Positions 16,659 to 23,845 of a DNA stretch of 41,333 nucleotides are shown piece after piece. Below the pieces are notes generated by a model. It was not told the origin of the DNA. It was given only the letters and a program-made list of their open reading frames with translations, and made no database searches. The position numbers were made by a program, and so were the translations under genes. The stretch covers positions 1 through 41,333 of the forward strand of contig NZ_JACAOS010000022.1 of the NCBI RefSeq assembly GCF_013386165.1, in the 5' to 3' direction. Position 1 is the first letter of the stretch; the number at the start of each line of letters is the position of its first letter. Origin of the DNA: Pseudomonas gingeri. Lineage in GTDB: Bacteria; Pseudomonadota; Gammaproteobacteria; Pseudomonadales; Pseudomonadaceae.

Positions 16659-16976
16659 TCAATCCTCGTTGGGGACGGCGGGGTACAGCGATTCCAGGTT
16701 CAGCAGGGTCAGCAGTTCGTGCACCGGGGGCGAGACCCGCGACACCGTGGTCGGCTGGTCGATGGACGACAACGCCCGCTGGATGGCCAGGAGCAATTGC
16801 GCCCCGGCGCTGTCCAGCTCGTTCAGGTCGCCCAGGTCCAGCTGCCAGGGGCCTGCCGGCAGTGGCAGCAGGCCGAGCAGTTGGTCGCGGGCCATGCTGA
16901 CCTCGTAGAGGGTCAGGTCGCCCGTCAGGTGCAGTTGCGCGGGGGTGTCATCCCTGGCGGGTGTCAGCGAAAACAT
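16659..16976 (-). CDS. STAS-domain protein (lipid-asymmetry/anti-anti-sigma type)
   Basis: A 105-residue single STAS domain. The phosphorylatable Ser of this fold is Ser56 in NELDSAGAQLLLAIQRAL, and the N-terminal strand-rich half (QLHLTGDLTLYEVSMARDQL) fits SpoIIAA-like proteins. It lies between cheY and cheA, with gaps of seven and three bases, so it is part of the operon. STAS proteins usually bind a partner in a phosphorylation-dependent way, but no RsbW-like kinase or phosphatase gene is near. Its role in this signalling system is not known; CheA or a receptor as partner is inference. Confidence 0.92.
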   Translation of the reverse strand: MFSLTPARDDTPAQLHLTGDLTLYEVSMARDQLLGLLPLPAGPWQLDLGDLNELDSAGAQLLLAIQRALSSIDQPTTVSRVSPPVHELLTLLNLESLYPAVPNED

Positions 16977-16983
16977 GGCGTGG

Positions 16984-17349
16984 TCATCCCAGTAGTTTTT
17001 CCACGGCCGCCAGCAGTTGCTGGGGCTGGAACGGTTTGACGATCCAGGCCCTGGCCCCGGCGGCCTGGCCCTCGGCTTTCTTCGATTGCTCGCTCTCGGT
17101 GGTGAGCATGATGATCGGCGTGAAGCGGTATTCGTTGCGCGCCTTGACCTCTTTCACCAGGCCGATGCCGTCGAGGTTGGGCATGTTCACGTCGCTGATG
17201 ATCAGGTTGATCTTCTGGCCGTTGAGCTTGCTCAGTGCATCGCGGCCGTCGCAGGCCTCGATGACCTGGTGACCGGCAGCGGTCAGGCTCATCTTCACCA
17301 GTTGGCGCATGGACAGGGAGTCGTCGACGATCAGGATGGTCTTGGCCAT
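16984..17349 (-). CDS. cheY: Single-domain response regulator CheY
   Basis: A 121-residue receiver protein. It has Asp9-Asp10, the phospho-acceptor Asp53 in IISDVNMPNLDG, the Thr of MLTTES and Lys in WIVKPFQP. There is no output domain. The start is set at ATG 17349 (MAKTILIVDD), which has an AGAG site at 8 bases; ATG 17355 and GTG 17358 are in-frame alternatives that add two or three residues. It sits between the short MCP and the STAS gene. As in P. aeruginosa cluster 2, it may act on something other than the flagellar motor, but its sequence alone cannot decide that. Confidence 0.95.
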   Translation of the reverse strand: MAKTILIVDDSLSMRQLVKMSLTAAGHQVIEACDGRDALSKLNGQKINLIISDVNMPNLDGIGLVKEVKARNEYRFTPIIMLTTESEQSKKAEGQAAGARAWIVKPFQPQQLLAAVEKLLG

Positions 17350-17384
17350 GTTCATCACTCTTGCAAAGGGGGAAGGCGGAAATA

Positions 17385-18491
17385 CTAGAAAAAGGTCACT
17401 TCGCTGCTGGCGCTCATCTGCGCCTGGCCATGGCGTTCTTCATCGGTGGTGAAGCGCTGGCGCTGGCGTTCGAGCCAGGCCGCCGGATCCTTGAGGCTGC
17501 TGTCCTGGCGGGCAATGGCGTCGAGCAGGTGGGCGAGGTCGATCTGCACGTGATCGAGCATCTGGTCGGTGCGATCCTGGAATTGCAGGTTGACCATGAT
17601 TGCCTGGATGTCGGCTTGGGTCGCACGGGCATCCTGCTGCAGGGCGCGGGAGGCGTCGGTCAGTTCGTTGAGGTTGTCTCCCAGGCGGGCCATGACCTGG
17701 GTCACCGAGCGGTTGAGGAAGTCCAGGTTGGCCTGTTCGCTGGTGCCCAGTTCCGCCGCTTCGGCGATGGTGGTCTGGATCGCCAGGTTGATTTCGCCGA
17801 CCTTGGCGTCCATGCCCTGGCCGGTTTCGGCGGACAGGGTGGAGAGTTTGCGGACTTCGTCGGCGACCACTGAAAAGCCCCGCCCGTACTCGCCGGCACG
17901 GGCCGCCTCAATGGCGGCGTTGAGGGCCAGCAGGTTGGTCTGGCTGGCGATTTCCTGGACCCGCTTGGCCATGTGCTGCAACTGGCTGGCGTAGTCGCCC
18001 AAGTGACTGATGGTGTCCAGCAGATCGTGCTGGCGCTGGCTGCTGGCTTCGAAGGATTGCGTCACTTCATGCAGGCGCTGGTTGGCGTCGCGCAGGCTTT
18101 CGCCGACACCGCCACTGCCGAGGATATTTTCGGAGTTGTGCAGGCCGCCTTCCAGGCGTGTGGCGATGCTGGCAAAACGCTGGAACAGCTCACTGATATT
18201 GGCTTGCAGCAGATCGCGGCTCTGGCCGATGCCAGCGCTCCAGGCCGGGGCGACTGCGGGCAGCAAGGTATGCAGGTCGAGGTCGGTCTCGTCAGTATCG
18301 GGTACTGGCGTAAGGGCGGGGAGGGTGGCCGGTGTCGACAGCTGGGTGGCGCGCAAGGCCAGGGAGGCCACCGCGACTATGAGCAGGCCGGTGCCGATAA
18401 GAAGGGACTGATTGAAGAACAACCCGAGGGTACTGAGCCCGATGCCTAGCCAAACTCCAAAGTAGATCCGCATCTCCTGCTTCCATTGCAT
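17385..18491 (-). CDS. Short membrane MCP-like protein with a CheZ-like DxxxQ motif
   Basis: A 368-residue receptor-like protein, the first gene of the operon. Two adjacent hydrophobic segments (about 10-26 and 28-47) form a hairpin with no periplasmic domain and no HAMP. A helical stretch leads to a clear MCP signalling tip at about 178-215 (QTNLLALNAAIEAARAGEYGRGF, read as two parts). The C-terminal helix bears VNLQFQDRTDQML, in which Asp306 and Gln310 have the spacing of the CheZ phosphatase DxxxQ motif; no cheZ gene is seen in the window. Cytoplasmic or membrane-internal sensing is likely. The start at 18491 has a weak ribosome site; ATG 18473 (MRIYF) is an alternative. P. aeruginosa CttP occupies the comparable place but has a different sensor. 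Confidence 0.88.
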   Translation of the reverse strand: MQWKQEMRIYFGVWLGIGLSTLGLFFNQSLLIGTGLLIVAVASLALRATQLSTPATLPALTPVPDTDETDLDLHTLLPAVAPAWSAGIGQSRDLLQANISELFQRFASIATRLEGGLHNSENILGSGGVGESLRDANQRLHEVTQSFEASSQRQHDLLDTISHLGDYASQLQHMAKRVQEIASQTNLLALNAAIEAARAGEYGRGFSVVADEVRKLSTLSAETGQGMDAKVGEINLAIQTTIAEAAELGTSEQANLDFLNRSVTQVMARLGDNLNELTDASRALQQDARATQADIQAIMVNLQFQDRTDQMLDHVQIDLAHLLDAIARQDSSLKDPAAWLERQRQRFTTDEERHGQAQMSASSEVTFF

Positions 18492-18507
18492 AGCTCAAGG
18501 ACGGCGG

Positions 18508-18534
18508 ATCATATCGGTAGCATATTGATATCAA
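18508..18534 (-). promoter_or_regulatory. Candidate sigma70 promoter for the che operon
   Basis: Read on the minus strand, TTGATA (18534-18529) and TATGAT (18513-18508) each match the -35 and -10 consensus at five of six bases, separated by 15 bases, which is shorter than the optimal 17. The -10 box is about 17 bases upstream of the first che start codon at 18491, so the leader would be very short. No FliA-type (TAAA-N15-GCCGATAA) site was found. Confidence 0.35.
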
Positions 18535-18537
18535 TAT
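18522..18537. promoter_or_regulatory. Perfect 16-bp palindrome upstream of the che operon
   Basis: ATATTGATATCAATAT is a perfect palindrome that overlaps the proposed -35 box of the che operon promoter, 31 bases upstream of the first start codon. It is AT-rich in a GC-rich genome. The position fits an operator, and the owner is unknown. Confidence 0.5.
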
Positions 18538-18763
18538 CGGGATAACCCTTAATCCTGTAGGACGAAAGGCCCGGTTTTCGGGGACGCGGCCGGGGTTTCA
18601 AACGGCCGGCCGGGTGAGTTGTCTGAACCGTCATTCAGCAACGGCGCTGGCTGCTGAGGGAATGGTGCAAAGGCTCTAATCGGCGGCTTCTAGGAATTAG
18701 GCTTAAGGTTTGGTAACAGAAAAGATGTAATGGAATGTAACGTCTTGAGAACGCCACGAACCT
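18538..18763. other. Non-coding stretch upstream of the che operon
   Basis: Together with the promoter elements and the REP doublet beside it, this forms the only gap of more than 300 bases without a gene (18492-18895). I see no ORF with a ribosome site, no tRNA and no rRNA. The segment 18690-18755 is AT-richer than its surroundings and could hold further regulatory sites; no specific site was recognised. Confidence 0.5.
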
Positions 18764-18846
18764 TGTAGGAGCCAGCTTGCTGGCGATAAGGCCTTGAGCC
18801 TTGCGTTGCTCTTCCGGCAGTCATCGCTGGCAAGCCAGTTCTTACA
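18764..18846. repeat. REP-type inverted repeat pair, class 1 (diverged)
   Basis: TGTAGGAGCCAGCTTGCTGGCGAT at the left (18 or more bases paired) faces ATCGCTGGCAAGCCAGTTCTTACA at the right (given here as two partners of one hairpin). The right arm has TTCTTACA in place of CTCCTACA, so this copy has decayed. It lies downstream of the microprotein gene. Confidence 0.8.
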
Positions 18847-18895
18847 AAATGGCCTGTTGCAGGCGGCTTAGGTGGCCGCCTTATAACGTGCCGCG

Positions 18896-18970
18896 TCAGT
18901 GTACGAACAGTGCAATCAGGATGATCACAGGGATCGGTACGCCTAGAAAAAACAGCAGTAGTGAGCGCAT
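18896..18970 (-). CDS. 24-residue membrane microprotein
   Basis: An ORF of 24 codons, starting at ATG 18970 and ending in TGA, preceded by a strong AAGGAG site nine bases upstream. The product begins MRSLLLFFLGVPIPVIIL and ends IALFVH, so it is almost wholly one hydrophobic helix with a Gly-x-Pro-x-Pro kink in the middle and a single Arg near the N-terminus. It follows the four-TM protein gene on the same strand by 16 bases, so the two are probably co-transcribed. I recall very similar short ORFs in other proteobacteria but no established function. Its good ribosome site, clean reading frame and lack of charged residues make it more than a chance ORF. A regulatory subunit of its membrane neighbour is a reasonable guess. 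Confidence 0.75.
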   Translation of the reverse strand: MRSLLLFFLGVPIPVIILIALFVH

Positions 18971-18986
18971 TTTTGTTCTCCTTGGG

Positions 18987-19889
18987 TTAGCTCAGCGTGG
19001 TGGCGTGGGTCGGGTAGTCGGCGCTTTCCACGGAGTGCACGCCATCGCGCTGGCGTCCGCCGAAGGTGGCGGCCAGGCTGGCAAAGAAGGCGCCGATCAG
19101 CAGGGCGATAAAGAGCCACAGGGTCGACCAGGCAGCCACTTTCGCCGCGCTGTCGGCTGCCTGTCGGGCTTTGTTGGTGGTGGCGTCGAGGTCCTGGCGG
19201 GCTTCGCCGTAGACCTGGTCGACCCGCTGCTCCGCCTGGGTTTGGGAGAGGTCGGTGCGTTGGGTCACCAGTTGCGCCAGGTAGGCATGGTCTTCGACGC
19301 TTAATGCGCCGACACCCAGGTTGCGGGCAAAGATGCGCGTGACCACGCCATGGGCAGCGTCTTCAGTGACGGCCACGGGACGGTCGTCACGAAAGAGTTT
19401 GTCGATGTAGTAGTTGCTACTGTCCGCGGCCTTGCTCTGCAGCGCGCTGCTGCTTGCCGTGGCGGCACCGGCCTTGACCCCGCCACTCACCAAGCCGCTG
19501 ACGGACCCGGCGACCAGGGTCACCGTCACCAGGGTGGCGACGGCCCAGGCGAGCAGGCCATGGGCGGTATCGCGGAAATAGACTTCGTCGTCATGCAGGT
19601 TGGCCCATTTCACCCGCAGGCGACCGGCGAGGTAGCCGCCCATGCCGGAGGCGAGGATCTGGGTCACGGCCAGCCAGATAATCGCCGACACGCCGAGGCC
19701 CTTGGCGCTGGGACCTTCACCGGCCCAGGGTGACATCGTCGAGAAGCCCAACCCGGCGCCGAGCATGAGTAGCAGCAGGGAGAGTGCCGCAGCGGCGGCG
19801 GCGCCCGCGAAGATCGCCGCCCAGGAAACCCCTGAGTGAGTCGACGCATCGTGGCGTATGGCAGATGAGTATTGAGTGTGCTCGATCAT
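18987..19889 (-). CDS. Four-TM membrane protein of unknown function
   Basis: A 300-residue protein with hydrophobic segments at about 23-50, 65-90, 110-133 and 253-275. The first part is rich in Gly and Ala (WAAIFAGAAAAAALSLLLLMLGAGLG). Between TM3 and TM4 lies a long polar region (about 140-250) with helical, charged sequence (LSQTQAEQRVDQVYGEARQD), likely coiled or amphipathic. No catalytic motif was seen. The start at 19889 has a GGAG site at ten bases. A 7-bp inverted repeat (GAATGAA/TTCATTC, 19906-19931) lies just upstream. The downstream microprotein is probably its operon partner. I do not recognise a named family; membrane stress or envelope roles are possible but unproved. Confidence 0.85.
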   Translation of the reverse strand: MIEHTQYSSAIRHDASTHSGVSWAAIFAGAAAAAALSLLLLMLGAGLGFSTMSPWAGEGPSAKGLGVSAIIWLAVTQILASGMGGYLAGRLRVKWANLHDDEVYFRDTAHGLLAWAVATLVTVTLVAGSVSGLVSGGVKAGAATASSSALQSKAADSSNYYIDKLFRDDRPVAVTEDAAHGVVTRIFARNLGVGALSVEDHAYLAQLVTQRTDLSQTQAEQRVDQVYGEARQDLDATTNKARQAADSAAKVAAWSTLWLFIALLIGAFFASLAATFGGRQRDGVHSVESADYPTHATTLS

Positions 19890-20074
19890 TGTTGTTCTGC
19901 TCCATGAATGAAAGACGTGCAGCCTTCATTCAGAACAGAGCAGAGCGCATGCCAACCCGTTTTATCGCTGAATTGTCAGCGTTATCAACAGGTTGGTTTT
20001 TTTAGAGGGTCTGAAGCCCATGCAAACTGCATGATCGGACGCGGGTTGACGGGCGTTATGCATTGACCGGGTGG

Positions 20075-20530
20075 TCAGTGATCCCAATGCCGGCGATGTT
20101 TGCGATGGCCATGACCGTGGCTGCGATGGTAGTCGCGGCGATCGCCCCGGTAGCTGCGATCTTCGCGATTGCTGGCGTTGCCCATGTAGTTGCCCAGCGC
20201 GCCGCCCGCACCACCGCCGGCGGCTGCGCCGAGCAGGGCGCCGTTGCTGCCGCCCATGCTGCGCCCGACCACGTTGCCGCCGGCCGCGCCCAGTGCGCCA
20301 CCGATGGCGGCTTCGCCACGGCTGTGTTTGTTGGCGCCAACCGCGCTACCACCGGCACCGCCCAGGGCCGCACCGATGGTTGAACCGGTGTTGCCGCCCA
20401 GGGATTGACCGACGGCGGAACCGAGCACGCCGCCCAAGGCGCCGCCGATACCGGCTTCGGTGGTACCACCGGCGCAAGCGAGGCCACTGGCCAGGCTCAG
20501 GGACAACAAAAGAATCGACGAGAACTTCAT
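20075..20530 (-). CDS. Secreted glycine-zipper protein with a basic, His-rich tail
   Basis: A 151-residue protein. Residues 1-20 are a signal peptide (LLLSLSLASGLACAGG), with a Cys near the cleavage region. Residues about 24-115 consist of repeated Gly/Ala/Ser segments of the glycine-zipper form (GGALGGVLGSAVGQSLGG, GAALGGAGGSAVGANK, GALLGAAAGGGAGGALGNYMG), compatible with packed membrane hairpins. The last 35 residues are strongly polar, with many Arg and His (SHGHGHRKHRRHW). Glycine-zipper proteins of this sort sit in the outer membrane or periplasm. The tail could bind metal, nucleic acid or anionic lipid, which is inference. A GGAG site precedes the ATG. It lies downstream of the LodA/LodB pair on the same strand with a 207-bp gap, so it probably has its own promoter. 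Confidence 0.85.
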   Translation of the reverse strand: MKFSSILLLSLSLASGLACAGGTTEAGIGGALGGVLGSAVGQSLGGNTGSTIGAALGGAGGSAVGANKHSRGEAAIGGALGAAGGNVVGRSMGGSNGALLGAAAGGGAGGALGNYMGNASNREDRSYRGDRRDYHRSHGHGHRKHRRHWDH

Positions 20531-20615
20531 GTGAGAGGAGCCTCCAAGGGATGACGGCGCGATCCTGAGGCTTGTGTAGGAATAGTTACAATGGTAATCC
20601 GACGAGTAACACGGA

Positions 20616-20625
20616 TTGTATACAA
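20616..20625. promoter_or_regulatory. Short AT-rich palindrome upstream of the glycine-zipper gene
   Basis: TTGTATACAA is a perfect 10-bp palindrome in an AT-rich stretch (20580-20660) about 86 bases upstream of the glycine-zipper gene start. It contains a TATACA that could serve as a -10 on the minus strand, but no convincing -35 is seen 17 bases upstream. Promoter or operator role is uncertain. Confidence 0.3.
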
Positions 20626-20737
20626 AATCATAACTTACTGTTTTTAAACGGGAACTTAGTCGAATTTAGTCGGTCCTACGTCCCTTGAACCCGCCCGTTT
20701 TGTGCCTTCTGCGCCGCCGAACAGCGTTTTTCCGGAC

Positions 20738-21820
20738 CTAGCGCCGGCTCCAGAAAGCCGATTCGCTCCAACGCTTTTCCATCCCATAGAACTGCTGCCG
20801 GTTGTTCAGGTAAGCGGCGTAGATCCGTGTCAGCAGATCGGCATAGCCGGGCAATGCTTGCGCATCGCCTTGCAGCGCGGCATGCACGGCCTGGGCGCAG
20901 TGTTGACCACAGTAAAGGGCGGTGGCGATACCCTGCGAGGACAGTGGGTCGAAGGACAGCGCGGCATCGCCAACGGCTACCCAGCGTTCGCCGTGAAACT
21001 CTGAAAGCCTCCCGCTGCCAGCGTCCATGCCGTGGACCGAGGTGCCTGGGCGGTAGCCGTGGCTTTGGCACAATCCCCACAGCAGGCGCGTTTGGGCCAG
21101 CTGTTGCCAGAGGCCTTCGCTGCTCAGCAACTGTTGGCGATCCAGCAGGTCGAGATCGCTGAGGTAGGTCACCAGCCGTTCCCCCGAGGGCAGCAGCACG
21201 CTGTACCACCAGCCGTGCTCGACCGCCTCGACCAGGGTTCGGCCGTCCTGGTCGGTGCCTTGCGAACTGTGCAGCAACAGATAGAACGCCACCAGCCGAT
21301 CATCCGTCAGGCGCTGTGCACCTTGCTGGCGTGCGAGCACGGCCGGGCGGCCGCCGGCGTCGATCAGCCAGCGGCTGTGGGCCAGGTGTTCGTGGCCGTC
21401 GCGCGTCAGTTGCAGGTGAAAACCTTCCCCGTCGGCGGTCTGGCTCATTCGCGTGGAGGTGTGAACCGAGACCCCGGCCTGCCGAGCCGCCAGGCGCAGC
21501 TGGTTGTCGAAAGCGGCACGGTCCAGTTGAAAGCCCTGGCCGTGGGTATGAAAAATGAAGTCGTCCGTGTGGGGCTCGTCGGAGCCCCACACGGAGACAT
21601 TGCCGTAGCTGGTGCGATGCCTGGAGGCGAGAAAGCTGTCGAGTACCCCCAGGTCACTGAGCAGCGAACGTGCCGAAGGTGGAAAACCCTCGCCCACCCG
21701 AAAGCGCCCGGCGGGCGTCGAGTCGGCCAACAGCACGCGCCAGCCCAGGCGACCGAGGGTAATCGCAGTCGCCGAGCCAGCCGGGCCGCCACCGAGGATG
21801 GCGACGTCGTAGCGCTCCAT
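20738..21820 (-). CDS. FAD-dependent LodB/GoxB-type maturation protein for a CTQ oxidase
   Basis: A 360-residue flavoprotein of the tryptophan-halogenase/geranylgeranyl-reductase-like fold. The FAD site is DVAILGGGPAGSATAITLGRLG at the N-terminus, and the second motif is WVAVGDAALSFDPLSSQG at about 285. It starts directly after the stop codon of the LodA-type gene (TAG-ATG). In Marinomonas mediterranea the partner flavoproteins LodB and GoxB are needed to build the cysteine tryptophylquinone cofactor in LodA and GoxA; this gene pair has the same order and close spacing, so the same role is expected. It lacks the Lys of the tryptophan halogenase active site as far as can be judged by eye. Cytoplasmic. 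Confidence 0.88.
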   Translation of the reverse strand: MERYDVAILGGGPAGSATAITLGRLGWRVLLADSTPAGRFRVGEGFPPSARSLLSDLGVLDSFLASRHRTSYGNVSVWGSDEPHTDDFIFHTHGQGFQLDRAAFDNQLRLAARQAGVSVHTSTRMSQTADGEGFHLQLTRDGHEHLAHSRWLIDAGGRPAVLARQQGAQRLTDDRLVAFYLLLHSSQGTDQDGRTLVEAVEHGWWYSVLLPSGERLVTYLSDLDLLDRQQLLSSEGLWQQLAQTRLLWGLCQSHGYRPGTSVHGMDAGSGRLSEFHGERWVAVGDAALSFDPLSSQGIATALYCGQHCAQAVHAALQGDAQALPGYADLLTRIYAAYLNNRQQFYGMEKRWSESAFWSRR

Positions 21821-23845
21821 CTAGATCGGACGTTTCCCGGGGTTGACGCCGCGAGGTGCCTGCAATGCTTCTTCCTGGCTGCCGAAGTTGGCGCCTTTGG
21901 GCGGACGGGGTCCCGCGCTCGGCGGACTGCCCGCCGCGGCAAAGTCGGCCGCCAATTGCGGGCTGGCAAAGGTCTGCGCCTGGGTAATGGCCGGACCATA
22001 GCTGGCGACCATCATGGTGTCGGGGTACAACGGATTGCCGGGGACACCCTGGCGCACTTCCAGCAGGCCCATGGAGCCGAAGATATCGACCATGGTCTGC
22101 ATCTGTACTGCGGTCGGGGTCTTTTTCGGATAGTTGATGTCCAGCGGCGCGTTCCAGTTGCTGCGTTCGGCAAAGGCGTCACGGCGCTGTTCCGGCGCCA
22201 CCGCCGGGTCAATGACCAGATCGTAATCGGCATCGCTGAGGACCTGGTTGGGCACGCGGGCCGGCCAGAACGTCGAGGTGAACGGGTTGTAGGCCTGGTC
22301 ATAACCGCCCCGGCAATAAGCGGTGTCGGCTTGCCAGGGCAGACCCATCCAGCGGTTCAGGTCGCCGGGGGCTTGTCCGTACAGCGGACCGCCGACGGCC
22401 AGCGCCTGGGTCTGATCCAGGGTCGCGCCGTAGTCCGGTTGCGGGCTGCCCGCTGCGCGCTGGCGAATGCGCCAGGGCTTGGCGTACAGCGGCAGGTGGC
22501 GCATCGGCCAGGTCAGTTCGCAGCCGGGGTGGAAGGCGTCGGCCAGGCAGAAGTCGAGGGCCGCGCGGTCGAGCATCGCCGGCTGTTCGGCCAAAGGCAC
22601 GGAGTCGAGGTGCCCCGGCGGCGGTTCGCGGGTCCAGTCGGCTTCGAAGTTGCCGGCGGCCCAACTGCTCAGGGCCAGGTACTGGGTCTGGGTAATCGCC
22701 GAATTCTGCCGTGGGCTCTGGTTCGGCACCGAGCTCATGAAGTCGCCGTAGATCCAGGGCCAGGGCAACACGTTGCCATCGCTCGGATCGGGCTGGCGGA
22801 AGCTGTTGAGAATCTGCCGACGGGTTTCGGCGAACAGGTCGTAGTTGCCCGGGGCCGGCTTGCTCGCCAGTTGGGCGATAAAGCTCGGGTCCTCGAAGTT
22901 GTAGCGGCCGTTATGGCCGAACTGGGTGGCGAAGCCCTGGTTGACCCATTGCAGGCCCGACAGGCGTTGCAGGATCGGGTAGACATCGGTGCGGAACGAC
23001 ACCGAGGTGTTCGGCGTCAGCCAACCGGCCTGGATGAACAGGTCGTAGGTCAGGTCGTACAGCGTGCGCACGGCCTTGACCTGGGGTGCGTAGTTCGGGG
23101 GGGCGGTGACGACCCAGGCCGACTCCACCGGGATCGAGCGCCCGCCGATGCTGACCTGGGCACTGACCGGGCCGTCGGAGGTGTCGTCGAACCAGCCGTC
23201 GGCGTTGATGAAGCTGTTGCCGTCGAGCGGGTTGAAGATCGGCGTGCCTTTGGGCGAGGCCGAGACGCCGCGTCCGCCGAGGAACAGCAGGCGGCCCTGG
23301 GCATCGGTGCGCAGTTCGCCGAGATTGACCGGAGTGCCTTCGTATTGCCCGTTGAATTCGACACCGCTCTGGTTCGGCCCGCTGATGTTTTGCAGGCCGC
23401 CGTCGATGGTCAGGGCCGCGCGGGCCGTGGGGTCGGTGATCTTCGCGTTGCGCAGGGGCAGCACCACCGTGGCGGCTTCGGGGATGTCCATTGCCAGTTG
23501 CCACTGATACCACTGCGCCTTGCTGTTGGCGACATGGGCCGACCAGACGATATCGGCGTTTTCGACGGTCAGTTCAGCGACCACTTCTCCGGCCAGGTTG
23601 TAACCATACAGCCGGAACTCGGCGGCCTGGCGCTTCAGCGCGCCCTGGGCATCGCGGTAGAACCCCTGGGGTTCGGGGCGCGGGGAGGTCACCTGGGGGC
23701 CGACAAAGTATTCCGCCTCGCTGTTGCCGACCCGCGCCACGCCAATGGCGGGGTGGATGGCGGCGCTGACGATGCGCTTGTCTTGGCTGGGGGAGGAGGG
23801 GGTGTCGCCGTGATGGTGCGTGGTATGGCCGGGCGTGATCGACAT
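21821..23845 (-). CDS. LodA/GoxA-family cysteine tryptophylquinone amino acid oxidase
   Basis: A 674-residue quinoprotein of the LodA/GoxA family. The N-terminal block IVSAAIHPAIGVARVGNS is the family hallmark. The cofactor residues are expected to be Cys442 (DAFHPGCELTWPMR) and Trp504 (MGLPWQADTAYC; Trp499 is close by); their crosslink makes cysteine tryptophylquinone. Such enzymes oxidise a free amino acid (lysine at the epsilon-amino group for LodA, glycine for GoxA), giving ammonia and hydrogen peroxide, and LodA is exported without a classical signal peptide; none is seen here. The substrate cannot be predicted. The N-terminus has a short His cluster (HTTHHHGD). The ATG at 23845 with GGAGA is preferred to the upstream in-frame ATG 23860. 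Confidence 0.92.
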   Translation of the reverse strand: MSITPGHTTHHHGDTPSSPSQDKRIVSAAIHPAIGVARVGNSEAEYFVGPQVTSPRPEPQGFYRDAQGALKRQAAEFRLYGYNLAGEVVAELTVENADIVWSAHVANSKAQWYQWQLAMDIPEAATVVLPLRNAKITDPTARAALTIDGGLQNISGPNQSGVEFNGQYEGTPVNLGELRTDAQGRLLFLGGRGVSASPKGTPIFNPLDGNSFINADGWFDDTSDGPVSAQVSIGGRSIPVESAWVVTAPPNYAPQVKAVRTLYDLTYDLFIQAGWLTPNTSVSFRTDVYPILQRLSGLQWVNQGFATQFGHNGRYNFEDPSFIAQLASKPAPGNYDLFAETRRQILNSFRQPDPSDGNVLPWPWIYGDFMSSVPNQSPRQNSAITQTQYLALSSWAAGNFEADWTREPPPGHLDSVPLAEQPAMLDRAALDFCLADAFHPGCELTWPMRHLPLYAKPWRIRQRAAGSPQPDYGATLDQTQALAVGGPLYGQAPGDLNRWMGLPWQADTAYCRGGYDQAYNPFTSTFWPARVPNQVLSDADYDLVIDPAVAPEQRRDAFAERSNWNAPLDINYPKKTPTAVQMQTMVDIFGSMGLLEVRQGVPGNPLYPDTMMVASYGPAITQAQTFASPQLAADFAAAGSPPSAGPRPPKGANFGSQEEALQAPRGVNPGKRPI

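Noticed and set aside
18492..18560. FliA (sigma28) promoter for the che operon
   Set aside because: Partial GCCGATAA-like strings (CCCGATAT, ACCGATAT) occur on the minus strand, but no TAAA element is at the needed 15-base distance.
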